10,025 nucleotides of DNA from Chloroflexota bacterium (GTDB taxonomy: Bacteria > Chloroflexota > Anaerolineae > Aggregatilineales > UBA2796), in assembly GCA_003695215.1 (NCBI GenBank), contig RFIM01000277.1, positions 1-10,025 on the forward strand. Reading direction: 5' to 3'. The first letter of the stretch is position 1, and every line of letters starts with the position of its first letter. The translations under genes and the position numbers were made by a program. This document shows, piece after piece, positions 1-6,312 of the stretch. The notes under the pieces were generated by a model that was given only the letters and a program-made list of their open reading frames with translations, was not told the DNA's origin and made no database searches.

Positions 1-201
1 ATCGTCCGCCTTGCGGATATCTTGCCGAGCAACGCGGCCTTGATCGGCTCAGGGCTCGCGGTCGTCATGGCGCTGCTGTTGGGCGAGATCGCGCTGATCG
101 TCTTTGCGCCGAACGCCCTCAGCGCGCTGAGCGTGCTGTTCATCTTCTTTGTGCGCAGCGTTTTGGTGCGGCAATTAGCCTTGCGCCAAGAATCAGCTTA
201 G
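1..201 (+). CDS. C-terminal end of an unidentified integral membrane protein (partial)
   Basis: Frame 1 is open from the left edge to a TAG at 199-201, giving the last 66 codons of a gene that starts outside the window. The visible part is strongly hydrophobic. There are two probable membrane spans, roughly residues 13-37 and 39-57, separated by a short Pro-Asn turn (FAPNALS), followed by a basic tail with RSVLVRQLALRQESA at the end. This looks like the last helical hairpin of a polytopic protein. I do not recognise a family from this fragment, and a transporter or other membrane enzyme is equally possible. The stop overlaps the stop of the opposing YtxH-like gene by four bases, so the two genes converge with no spacer. 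The coding call rests on the open frame, membrane-like composition and the clean gene junction. Confidence 0.6.
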   Translation: MVRLADILPSNAALIGSGLAVVMALLLGEIALIVFAPNALSALSVLFIFFVRSVLVRQLALRQESA

Positions 202-440
202 CGCTGCTTGTTCAGCTGACGGGCCGTTTCCTTGCCTTCAGCTAAGGCTTCTTCAAGGCTCAGGCCTGCAACGTGGCGCCGCATGGCGCCAAGGCGCGCT
301 TCAAGCGCCTGCCGCATGGCGCGCCGCGTTTGTGCGCCACTGCGCGGCGCGTGCCACAAGGCCCAGAGCGCACCGATCAAGCCGCCGATGAGCGCGCCAA
401 GCCAGAAAGACCGCCCTTCGCCGCGCCCAGCCATGCTCAC
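198..440 (-). CDS. YtxH-like small membrane protein
   Basis: 80 residues. The N-terminal part has the YtxH pattern: an aromatic/Gly-rich single membrane span (about residues 12-30, FWLGALIGGLIGALWALW), immediately followed by an AP-x-SG-x-x-TR motif (APRSGAQTRRAM, 31-42) and a charged amphipathic helix to the end. YtxH-type proteins are small membrane-anchored proteins of general stress or envelope operons, with no defined biochemical activity. The start chosen is GTG at 438-440, which overlaps the TGA of the preceding gene as GTGA and has AAGG seven bases upstream. An ATG two codons in (432-434) is the alternative. It is the last gene of the VanW operon. Its TAA (198-200) shares TTAG with the stop of the opposing gene. 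Confidence 0.75.
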   Translation of the reverse strand: MSMAGRGEGRSFWLGALIGGLIGALWALWHAPRSGAQTRRAMRQALEARLGAMRRHVAGLSLEEALAEGKETARQLNKQR

Positions 441-907
441 TTACGCGCCTTGCCACTCACATTGCGCCGAATAGCCAGCAACTCGCGCAGGAAGACGCCA
501 ACGCCCACTGCAGTCGACGTCATGCGGATGACAGGCGTGGCCACGTTGCGGCTGATGAACTCGGTCGTATCGCGCGCCGTGCTGACCGTCTCCTGCGCTT
601 CCTCGATGATCGGCTTGACCTCGCTGCTGAGAATGTTGATCAGCAGGCTGATCTGTGCGATCAGGATCACCAGCGCGATCGCGATTAAGATGCTTTGCAG
701 CGCTAGGATTACAATGAATAGGTCGCGCAGAATGCGGAAGAAATTCGCCACGCCTTCCGAATCGGCCACACCGCCGATGATGGCGATGGCGAACAGCAGC
801 ACGATCGCGCCGATGAAGCCGCCTATGCCGATCAGCAGCCAACGCGATATCCCGCCGCGCCGCGCCGCTTCAGCCGCTCCTTCTGGGACTGCCTGGCTAT
901 CCGTCAT
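437..907 (-). CDS. Two-TM membrane protein with DUF948/YtxG-like C-terminal helix
   Basis: 156 residues from ATG 905-907. There is a short polar N-terminus (MTDSQAVPEGAAEAARRGG), a first span at about residues 22-45 and a second, long hydrophobic helix at about 62-92. That second helix runs into a polar helical segment (VKPIIEEAQETVSTARDTTEFI) and a basic C-terminus (RRNVSGKARK). The pattern of a membrane helix running into a heptad-like Glu/Thr/Val helix is reminiscent of DUF948/YtxG proteins, which are often encoded beside YtxH as here. This family call is inference from pattern. The ATG forms an ATGA overlap with the stop of the gene before it (904-907), which supports this start over a GTG 19 codons upstream at 962-964. 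It is probably translated by coupling within the VanW operon. Biochemical role unknown. Confidence 0.72.
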   Translation of the reverse strand: MTDSQAVPEGAAEAARRGGISRWLLIGIGGFIGAIVLLFAIAIIGGVADSEGVANFFRILRDLFIVILALQSILIAIALVILIAQISLLINILSSEVKPIIEEAQETVSTARDTTEFISRNVATPVIRMTSTAVGVGVFLRELLAIRRNVSGKARK

Positions 908-1176
908 TCTTGCCTCTTTGTCTCTCGCCCTGATAGAAAACGCGTGATGAACAAGGCCGACCACGCGCCGAAGGTCGCTGTGAACGTATTCAAAACGCCA
1001 ATGGCTAGCGCATTGACCTCAAAAATGGCGCCGAAGGCTTGCCCAATGGCGAAGCCGAGCCAGCTGGCGAGCAGATAGAGCGCCAATTGCCGCGCGCTGC
1101 CGCCGAAAATTAGATGGAACAGCGCGCCATAGAGCGTTGCTAGCAGAAAGCCAAAGACGATCGGCGGGCTCGGCAT
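904..1176 (-). CDS. Small three-TM membrane protein of unknown function
   Basis: 90 residues from ATG 1174-1176, three bases after the VanW stop. Almost the whole protein is hydrophobic, with probable spans at about residues 5-24, 30-50 and 56-80 and a charged C-terminal tail (SGRETKRQE). One polar turn carries GGSARQ between spans 1 and 2, and a glycine pattern (GFAIGQAFGA) lies in span 2, consistent with tight helix packing. I recognise no family. No good ribosome-binding site is visible upstream, so translation is probably coupled to the VanW gene. The gene ends in an ATGA overlap with the next one. Tight spacing on both sides and a credible membrane-protein composition make it very likely to be real. 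Confidence 0.72.
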   Translation of the reverse strand: MPSPPIVFGFLLATLYGALFHLIFGGSARQLALYLLASWLGFAIGQAFGAIFEVNALAIGVLNTFTATFGAWSALFITRFLSGRETKRQE

Positions 1177-1179
1177 CGC

Positions 1180-3087
1180 CTAACGCTGTTTGGGCGCGTA
1201 GCCCGGCGCCACCAAAAATTGCGCCGACCAAGGCACGTAACGGCTGAAAAATTCCTCATTATCGACCAGAATCTGCCCATCCAGCGTGCGGATAGTGCGC
1301 CACACGCGTGCATCAACGCCGTCTACAGCGTAATCCACTTGGCGCGTCTCGCCAGGGCGCACGCTTGGACTCTCAGTGTATTTTGGTTTGCCGTGCGGCA
1401 CGACGTTGCTCAGGCGCGGCCCGCTCTTCTCGACGATGCGCCCGCTGCTGGTGCTGTAGAAGGTGATGCTCAGCGATTGCTTAGACGGCACAAAATTGAC
1501 TGCGATCAGGATGTAATAGGGCGTATCGTTGCGGAATTTCAGGTCGATGATCGGCGCGTAGACAGTCGCATCCATGCCGACTCCAGCTGAGTAGCGTCGC
1601 CCATTGGCAACGGCAGTGCCGCTCTCGTAGTAGCCGACGCGATAGCCATGCGGATAGCGCTCGACAATCGGATAGCCGCCGAAGAACGCTGCTTGGAAGA
1701 TGGTCGTGCTGACTTGGCAGACGCCGCCGCCGACGCCTTCAATGGTGCGGTCGCCGTAGATGACCAGGCCTGTCTCGTAGCCCGTCTCGGGCGAGATATC
1801 GCCGACGTATTTGTTGAAGGAGAAAACTTCGCCAGGCGCGATCACCAGGCCGTGGAAGCGTTGTGCCGCCACTTGAATGTTAGTGCGCCGCTCTGGGCTT
1901 GAGCCGTAGAAGAACGTGGTCGCCTCGACGATCTTCTCAGTGATGCCGAGCTCGGCGGCGGTGGTTTGGCTGTGCGCCGCAGGCTTGATAGTGATCAGGC
2001 TCAGTGGCACGCGCCGATCCTCAGTTCGGAAGATGGCCGCTTCGAAGGCTCGCAAGCTGGCTTCGATGTCCAACTCGCGCCCGTCAACGCTATCTTCAAT
2101 CGGCAGAAGCTCACGGCGCACTTCATTGAAGACGAAGCGCGCGTTGCGCGGCTCGATGCGCAACTGCGGCGCCAGTTCGGTCAGGAAAGCGCGCAGTGGT
2201 TCGGCGTTAGCGCTGACGGTATAGCGTGCCGTGCCATCAGCATTCTCGACACGTTGAATGCGCAGCAGGCCGCTGATGAACTCAACACTTGCCTGCCAAG
2301 GGCCAGGGTCGCCTTCGCGCGTCACGGGCAAATAGAGCTGGATCGGGCTGGAGAGCGCGACGCGCACTTTGGCAGCCGCTTCAGCCACATCCTGAACGGC
2401 GGGCTGAGTCTCGCGGACGACAATCGGAATTTCAGCGCCGCTGGTCAAGGTCAGGATGACTTGGCGCAGCAAGCCGAGCGTCGCTTCGACGTCCACTTGC
2501 CTGCCGACCTGGCTGGCTGTGGCGATGACTTGCGTGCCATTGAGCATAAGGGCTGCATCCTGCACTGGGCGATCGATCTCAGCGGCGATCTGGTTGAGCT
2601 GCGCAGCCGCCTGCGATTGGTCAAAGACGACGATCGGTTGCACAGCGGCGCCGTTCAGCCAAGCGTCCGCCTGTTGGCGCAGATTTTCCAGGAGATTGCC
2701 GCCGCGCCCGATGCGAAAAGCGGCCTCGACGGTCTGGAGCGGATCGTACTTGACGCCAAGCTCGGCTGCGCTCTTCTGCCAGAAGCGCTCGCCATCGCGG
2801 AAGGTGAAGATGGCGCTCTCGCCGTAGGTGAAGCGCGCCGCAAGCGCTGCCATAGCCTGCTGGTGCGTCATGCCTGAAAGATCGACGCCAAAAGCGGAGA
2901 CACCTGGATAGATCAGCTGATTGAATTGCAATTGATGCAGCGCCAAGTAAAGCGCAGCCAAGAGGAAGAGCATGATGATGGCTGTGGCGCCGAGCAGCGG
3001 CAAGCGAATCAGCCATGCCAGCAAGGCTGTGTGCTGCGGCGAGCGCACGTACGGCTGATCGTCATAAGGCGTTTGCCAAGTGTCCAT
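1180..3087 (-). CDS. VanW family protein with peptidoglycan-binding-like repeats
   Basis: 635 residues from ATG 3085-3087. Order: a cytoplasmic N-terminus of about 28 residues; a single membrane anchor (about 29-51); and a long extracytoplasmic region (about 60-390) resembling the two YoaR-type putative peptidoglycan-binding domains, with the usual opening YPGVSAFGVDLSGMT. Next comes the VanW domain (about 396-530), with the hallmark segments PGEVFSFN, GGGVCQVSTT around Cys457, and ERYPHGYRVGYY followed by GMDATVY. A short beta-rich tail (about 565-618) could be a G5-like domain. VanW is named after an accessory protein of some vancomycin-resistance clusters, but most relatives, like this one, are chromosomal and have no resistance role. 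Their activity is not established. First gene of a four-gene membrane operon, with a promoter-like sequence 60-90 bases upstream. Its ribosome-binding site is weak. Confidence 0.92.
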   Translation of the reverse strand: MDTWQTPYDDQPYVRSPQHTALLAWLIRLPLLGATAIIMLFLLAALYLALHQLQFNQLIYPGVSAFGVDLSGMTHQQAMAALAARFTYGESAIFTFRDGERFWQKSAAELGVKYDPLQTVEAAFRIGRGGNLLENLRQQADAWLNGAAVQPIVVFDQSQAAAQLNQIAAEIDRPVQDAALMLNGTQVIATASQVGRQVDVEATLGLLRQVILTLTSGAEIPIVVRETQPAVQDVAEAAAKVRVALSSPIQLYLPVTREGDPGPWQASVEFISGLLRIQRVENADGTARYTVSANAEPLRAFLTELAPQLRIEPRNARFVFNEVRRELLPIEDSVDGRELDIEASLRAFEAAIFRTEDRRVPLSLITIKPAAHSQTTAAELGITEKIVEATTFFYGSSPERRTNIQVAAQRFHGLVIAPGEVFSFNKYVGDISPETGYETGLVIYGDRTIEGVGGGVCQVSTTIFQAAFFGGYPIVERYPHGYRVGYYESGTAVANGRRYSAGVGMDATVYAPIIDLKFRNDTPYYILIAVNFVPSKQSLSITFYSTSSGRIVEKSGPRLSNVVPHGKPKYTESPSVRPGETRQVDYAVDGVDARVWRTIRTLDGQILVDNEEFFSRYVPWSAQFLVAPGYAPKQR

Positions 3088-3115
3088 AAGTGCACAGTCT
3101 CAAGCGAGTCGATCT

Positions 3116-3132
3116 GCTTTGCCGAAGCAAGC
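3116..3132 (-). promoter_or_regulatory. cUUCGg tetraloop hairpin in the VanW leader
   Basis: Read on the minus strand, the leader contains TTGC-TTCG-GCAA (3119-3130): a perfect four-pair stem capped by TTCG closed by a C-G pair, the very stable cUUCGg tetraloop. Two further G-C pairs extend it past a single bulged A. It lies about 30 bases upstream of the VanW start, inside the predicted transcript. It is not followed by a T-run, so it is not a terminator. It may protect the mRNA 5' end or affect translation; that role is inference. Confidence 0.4.
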
Positions 3133-3149
3133 GCGTTCGTACGCTGATG

Positions 3150-3178
3150 ACTATAGCTGATTCCGCTTGAGGCGGCAA
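3150..3178 (-). promoter_or_regulatory. Sigma-70-type promoter for the VanW operon
   Basis: On the minus strand a -35 hexamer TTGCCG (3173-3178, 4 of 6 to TTGACA) and a -10 hexamer TATAGT (3150-3155, 5 of 6 to TATAAT) are separated by exactly 17 bases. Transcription should begin near 3143 and give a leader of about 56 bases before the VanW ATG. The same -10 hexamer recurs upstream of ftsQ. No transcript data are available, so this is a pattern call. Confidence 0.55.
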
Positions 3179-3201
3179 GGCACATTCCCATAAAGGCACT
3201 A

Positions 3202-3239
3202 CTGAAACGAGACAATTTCAGCTAGAATTACACTATACA
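3202..3239 (+). promoter_or_regulatory. Probable promoter region of the AAA-dprA-rsmE operon
   Basis: An AT-rich patch in otherwise GC-rich DNA, 60-100 bases upstream of the AAA ATPase. The best -10 is TAGAAT (3223-3228, 5 of 6). The only -35-like match, CTGAAA (3202-3207), leaves a short 15-base spacer. An overlapping TATACA (3234-3239) is a second -10 candidate. The region is convincing as a promoter, but the exact hexamers are not. Confidence 0.35.
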
Positions 3240-3252
3240 CTCAATTCAGGTA

Positions 3253-3279
3253 GACGCCGTGACCTTAAAACGAGGCGTC
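3253..3279 (+). promoter_or_regulatory. Inverted repeat in the AAA ATPase leader
   Basis: GACGCC (3253-3258) and GGCGTC (3274-3279) form a perfect six-pair inverted repeat around a 15-base, AT-rich loop. It sits between the predicted promoter and the ATG at 3300, so it could be a leader hairpin or a protein-binding dyad. No T-run follows, so it is not an intrinsic terminator. A stem of this length can arise by chance. Confidence 0.25.
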
Positions 3280-3299
3280 GGGAATGGGCTTAGTAGGGC

Positions 3300-4652
3300 A
3301 TGGCAAAGAATGAACTGAGCGATCTGCGGCGTTTTCTGGGCAACAAGCGCGATGACGATCCGATCATCAGCACGCCAAAGAAGCTGCGCTATGAAGTCCT
3401 GGTACGCTGGGCAGTGGAATACTGGCAGCAGCGCTTTGGCGATGCGCCTTGTATGGCGCTATGGGCGACTGAGAACTGCAGCAATCATCGCGCCTTGCGG
3501 CGCCTGGGCGAAGGGCGACGCTTGCGCGCCAAGACGCGCTATCTGGGCTACCAGCGCGTTGAATGCCCATATGTAGTGCCCATCAGCGATTACCGCCTGC
3601 CAAACCGCCGACCTGTCCTAGATGAATCAGTCGGCGCGTTCTGTTTCCGCTTTGAGCAAGAAGGCCAGACTTTCGAGGCGATCTACGTCTCTTCCTACTA
3701 CGAAGATGATGACAAAGGCATTGTGGCGATTGTCGTGTTGCCGACGGATCGGCTTGAGGCCTGGGCTGCCTTTGAGCAGGCTTGCTCGAACGCGGCGCGC
3801 CATCTGGAGCGCAGCCAGAACGTCTACATCATTGGCGGCGCGCATGAATCTTTCAAGCCGACTGTGGACTGGAAGGATGTGATCCTGCCCGAGAACCTAA
3901 AAAACGATCTGCGCGCCGATATGGAGGCCTTCTTCAGCGAAGGCGTGAATATCTACAAGCAGCTTGGCCTAGCGCCATTCCGTAAGCTGCTGCTGGTCGG
4001 CCCGCCTGGCACAGGCAAGACGACGCTCTGCGCTGCTGTGGCCAAGTTGGCGCTGGCACAGCGGCGCGTGGTCGTTTACGTCTCGGGCGCCGATGATGAC
4101 GGCGCGTCGTTCCGCAAGGTGCATCACGCTTTGAACGTCGTGGCAGAAGCGCAGCATCCCGTCTTGCTGATCGTCGAGGAGATCGATGTCTACCTGCGCA
4201 AAGATGACAAGGCGCAAATCCTGAATGTGCTAGACGGCTTGGAATCGCCCAACAACCCACGCGGCGCCATGCTCTTAGCGACGACGAACTACCCTGAAGT
4301 CATCGATGAGCGCATCGCCAAGCGGCCTGGCCGTGTCGATCGTATCATTCATGTGCCGCTCATTCAAGATATCGCGCAAGCTGAGCAAATGCTGATCCGC
4401 TACATGGGGCATCAATGGCAGGAGGAGCATCGCGCCATTTTGCCGCAGTTGGTGGGTCAGACGGGCGCCTTCGTGCGCGAGGTCGCGCTCTATGCGCGCA
4501 TGTTGGCGGCGCACAATCGGCAGACCTCAGTCTCGCTAGAGGTGCTGCGCCAATCGGTCAGCAGTCTTTCCAGCCAGCTGGCTACAGGCGCCGATCTGCA
4601 GCCACGCCGTTCAATTGGCTTTGGCGCACGCCGAGCTACCTTCGAGAGTTAG
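3300..4652 (+). CDS. AAA+ ATPase, Bcs1/YjoB-like core with an unrecognised N-terminal half
   Basis: 450 residues. The AAA core occupies about 190-400. It has Walker A GPPGTGKT (234-241), Walker B LLIVEEID (289-296), sensor-1 Asn330 in LLATTN, and the second-region-of-homology segment KRPGRVDRII (341-350) with arginine-finger candidates Arg342 and Arg345. The core therefore looks catalytically complete, although the usual Walker B Asp-Glu is Glu-Glu. It resembles the Bcs1/YjoB/SpoVK style of AAA proteins that remodel or unfold proteins. Residues 1-180 have mixed alpha/beta character and an acidic loop (YYEDDDKG, 134-140) but match no domain I know, and they presumably bind the substrate. There is no membrane span or protease domain. 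ATG 3300 is firm on the 5' side, because an in-frame TAG lies at 3294-3296. First gene of an operon with dprA, five bases downstream, and rsmE. Confidence 0.88.
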   Translation: MAKNELSDLRRFLGNKRDDDPIISTPKKLRYEVLVRWAVEYWQQRFGDAPCMALWATENCSNHRALRRLGEGRRLRAKTRYLGYQRVECPYVVPISDYRLPNRRPVLDESVGAFCFRFEQEGQTFEAIYVSSYYEDDDKGIVAIVVLPTDRLEAWAAFEQACSNAARHLERSQNVYIIGGAHESFKPTVDWKDVILPENLKNDLRADMEAFFSEGVNIYKQLGLAPFRKLLLVGPPGTGKTTLCAAVAKLALAQRRVVVYVSGADDDGASFRKVHHALNVVAEAQHPVLLIVEEIDVYLRKDDKAQILNVLDGLESPNNPRGAMLLATTNYPEVIDERIAKRPGRVDRIIHVPLIQDIAQAEQMLIRYMGHQWQEEHRAILPQLVGQTGAFVREVALYARMLAAHNRQTSVSLEVLRQSVSSLSSQLATGADLQPRRSIGFGARRATFES

Positions 4653-4657
4653 GCGGC

Positions 4658-5572
4658 GTGGTTGGGGAACGGATCGCCGCGGCTGCGCTGGCTTTGACCG
4701 AAGGCATCGGTTGGCAGACGATCAAGCGCTTGTTGAACGCCTTCGGCACGCCTCAGGATGTCCTCAAGGCGAAGCCTGAGCAGCTCGAGCGCCTGCGCGG
4801 CATCAGCGCCCAAGTCAAGTCCAACCTGGCACAGCTGGATTTGGCGCGGCTAACCGACGATCTAGCCCGTTGGCGCGCTGAAGGCATTCATTACGCCCTG
4901 TGGTACGAAGCCGACTATCCCACGGCCTTTGCGCGCCTGGAGAGCCGCCCGCTGATCGTCTTTTGGCGCGGCACAGCCCTGCCCGAGCCGCTGCGCACCA
5001 TTGCCATTGTCGGCACACGCCAAGCCAGCGCCGAGACGAAAGCGCGCACTGCGCAGTGGTCAGCTGCGCTGGCTGAGCGCGGTTGGGCGATCCTCAGCGG
5101 CTTGGCGCGCGGCGTTGATATCATTGCGCATCGCGCGGCCATCAGCAGGCAAGGCTACAGCGGCGCTGTGCTTGGCTGCGGCCTTCTGCGCTTATACCCT
5201 GCCGAGCATGCTGCGCTAGCGGCGCGCTTGCAGCGCAACGGCTTTCTGCTCTCAGAATACGCGCCCGATCAGCTGGTGCGCCCCGATTGGCTAGTGCTGC
5301 GCAACCGTTTGATCGCGGCCTTATGCCGCGCTGTGATTGTGATGGAAGCGCCTGCTGAGAGCGGTGCGCTGCACACAGCCCGCTTCGCTCAGCAACTCGG
5401 TGTGCCGCTCTTCGCCGTGCCAAACAGTGAAGGCAATCGCGCGCTCTTGGCCACATACGCGCAAAACTTGCCCGAGACGCCTGAAGCCTTCCTTGAGATG
5501 CTGCAAAGCCTGCCCTACCCGCCTGAGCAAAGCAACGCGTGCGCCCAGACACGCCCACTGTTTGAGGAGTAG
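4658..5572 (+). CDS. dprA: DNA-processing protein DprA (short, divergent)
   Basis: 304 residues from GTG 4658-4660. DprA binds incoming single-stranded DNA and loads RecA during natural transformation. A helix-hairpin-helix-like N-terminal domain (about 17-50) precedes a Rossmann-type core with the DprA signatures in order: VGTR (118-121, usually GSR), SGLARGVDIIAH (147-158), AVLGCG (170-175), YPAEH, LLSE, RNRLIAAL (215-222) and ESGALHTA (234-241). The protein ends in a short Pro-rich tail and lacks the C-terminal winged-helix domain found in many DprA proteins. Several conserved spots are altered: the FP before RNR is LVL, and the final glycine-rich loop reads EGNRALL. The GTG lies five bases after the AAA stop. 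The frame is open 81 codons further upstream, but that stretch is inside the AAA gene and unlike DprA. It has no stop codon or frameshift and looks functional. Confidence 0.88.
   Translation: MVGERIAAAALALTEGIGWQTIKRLLNAFGTPQDVLKAKPEQLERLRGISAQVKSNLAQLDLARLTDDLARWRAEGIHYALWYEADYPTAFARLESRPLIVFWRGTALPEPLRTIAIVGTRQASAETKARTAQWSAALAERGWAILSGLARGVDIIAHRAAISRQGYSGAVLGCGLLRLYPAEHAALAARLQRNGFLLSEYAPDQLVRPDWLVLRNRLIAALCRAVIVMEAPAESGALHTARFAQQLGVPLFAVPNSEGNRALLATYAQNLPETPEAFLEMLQSLPYPPEQSNACAQTRPLFEE
5564..5569 (+). promoter_or_regulatory. Strong ribosome-binding site of rsmE
   Basis: GAGGAG five bases before the rsmE ATG (5575). It encodes the two terminal Glu codons of dprA and abuts its stop at 5570-5572, so translation of the two genes is probably coupled. 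It is the clearest Shine-Dalgarno sequence in the window and fixes the rsmE start. Confidence 0.8.
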
Positions 5573-5574
5573 CT

Positions 5575-6312
5575 ATGCATCGCTTCTATCTGCCACCACA
5601 ACAACTCCATAGCGCCTACATCAGCTTGCCCGAGCCTTTGGCGCATCAAGTGCGCAACGTGCTGCGGATGCGCCTGGGCGATAAGTTCACGATCTTCGAT
5701 GGCGAAGGCATGGAATACGATGCTGAGATCGCCGATTTGCGCCGCGATGAGGTAACCGTCCAGCTCAGCGATCCGCGCCTGTGCCGCGGCGAGCCACGCT
5801 TGCATCTGACGCTTTTTCACAGCCTGCTTAAGAAAGATCGCTTTGAATGGGCGTTGGAAAAAGGCACTGAGCTGGGCGTCAGCCACTTTGTACCAATGCA
5901 CACGGCGCGCGTTATCGTCGACGGCGCGAGCGAGATCAAGCGTACGCGCTGGCAACGCGTGGCGATCGAAGCGGCTGAGTTGGCAGGGCGCGGTATTTTA
6001 CCGCCTATCGATCCCGTTCACACCTTGCCGCAAGCCCTAGCGCGCTTGAACGCCTTCGATCTAGCTATCTTTGCCTGGGAAGAAGCACGTGGCTACAGCC
6101 TGCGCGATGCTGTGCGCGACTATCGCGCTGCCAATGGCGATCAGCCGCCGCGCGTGGCGCTCTTCATCGGCCCAGAAGGCGGCTTCACGCCTGAAGAGGC
6201 CCGCGCAGCGCGCGCCGCAGGCTGCAAGATCGTCACGCTTGGCGAGCGCGTCATGCGCGCTGAGACAGCCAGCCTGGCTGCCATTGCCGCCCTGCTCTAC
6301 GAGTGGTCTTAG
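5575..6312 (+). CDS. rsmE: 16S rRNA m3U1498 methyltransferase RsmE
   Basis: 245 residues, the usual length for the family. RsmE uses S-adenosylmethionine to methylate N3 of U1498 in helix 44 of 16S rRNA, near the decoding site of the assembled 30S subunit. An N-terminal PUA-like domain (about 1-70) carries HQVRNVLRMRLGD (24-36). The SPOUT methyltransferase domain follows, with LLKKDRFEWALEKGTELGV (84-102) and WQRVAIEAAELAGRG (126-140). The two knot loops that hold the cofactor, IGPEGGFTPEEA (198-209) and LGERVMRAETA (222-232), are both intact. The ATG has a strong GAGGAG and lies two bases after the dprA stop. Last gene of the AAA-dprA-rsmE operon. Its TAG overlaps the TAA of the opposing TPR gene at 6309-6312. 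Confidence 0.95.
   Translation: MHRFYLPPQQLHSAYISLPEPLAHQVRNVLRMRLGDKFTIFDGEGMEYDAEIADLRRDEVTVQLSDPRLCRGEPRLHLTLFHSLLKKDRFEWALEKGTELGVSHFVPMHTARVIVDGASEIKRTRWQRVAIEAAELAGRGILPPIDPVHTLPQALARLNAFDLAIFAWEEARGYSLRDAVRDYRAANGDQPPRVALFIGPEGGFTPEEARAARAAGCKIVTLGERVMRAETASLAAIAALLYEWS

Noticed and set aside
273..947. Plus-strand open frame of 224 codons
   Set aside because: It is antisense to two tightly overlapped membrane-protein genes and translates to Arg/Ser/Ala/Met-rich low-complexity sequence.
908..964. GTG start 19 codons upstream for the DUF948-like protein
   Set aside because: ATG 905-907 makes an ATGA overlap with the preceding stop, while the extension is polar, His/Arg-rich and would overlap the previous gene by about 60 bases.
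1966..2877. Long plus-strand open frame of about 300 codons
   Set aside because: It is antisense to the VanW gene, whose domains are unmistakable, and its translation shows no domain. It is a by-product of GC-rich codon usage.
4415..4657. 81-codon in-frame upstream extension of dprA
   Set aside because: It lies wholly inside the AAA ATPase gene in another frame, its translation is Arg/Gly/Ala-rich and unlike DprA, and GTG 4658 sits just after the AAA stop where a start is expected.
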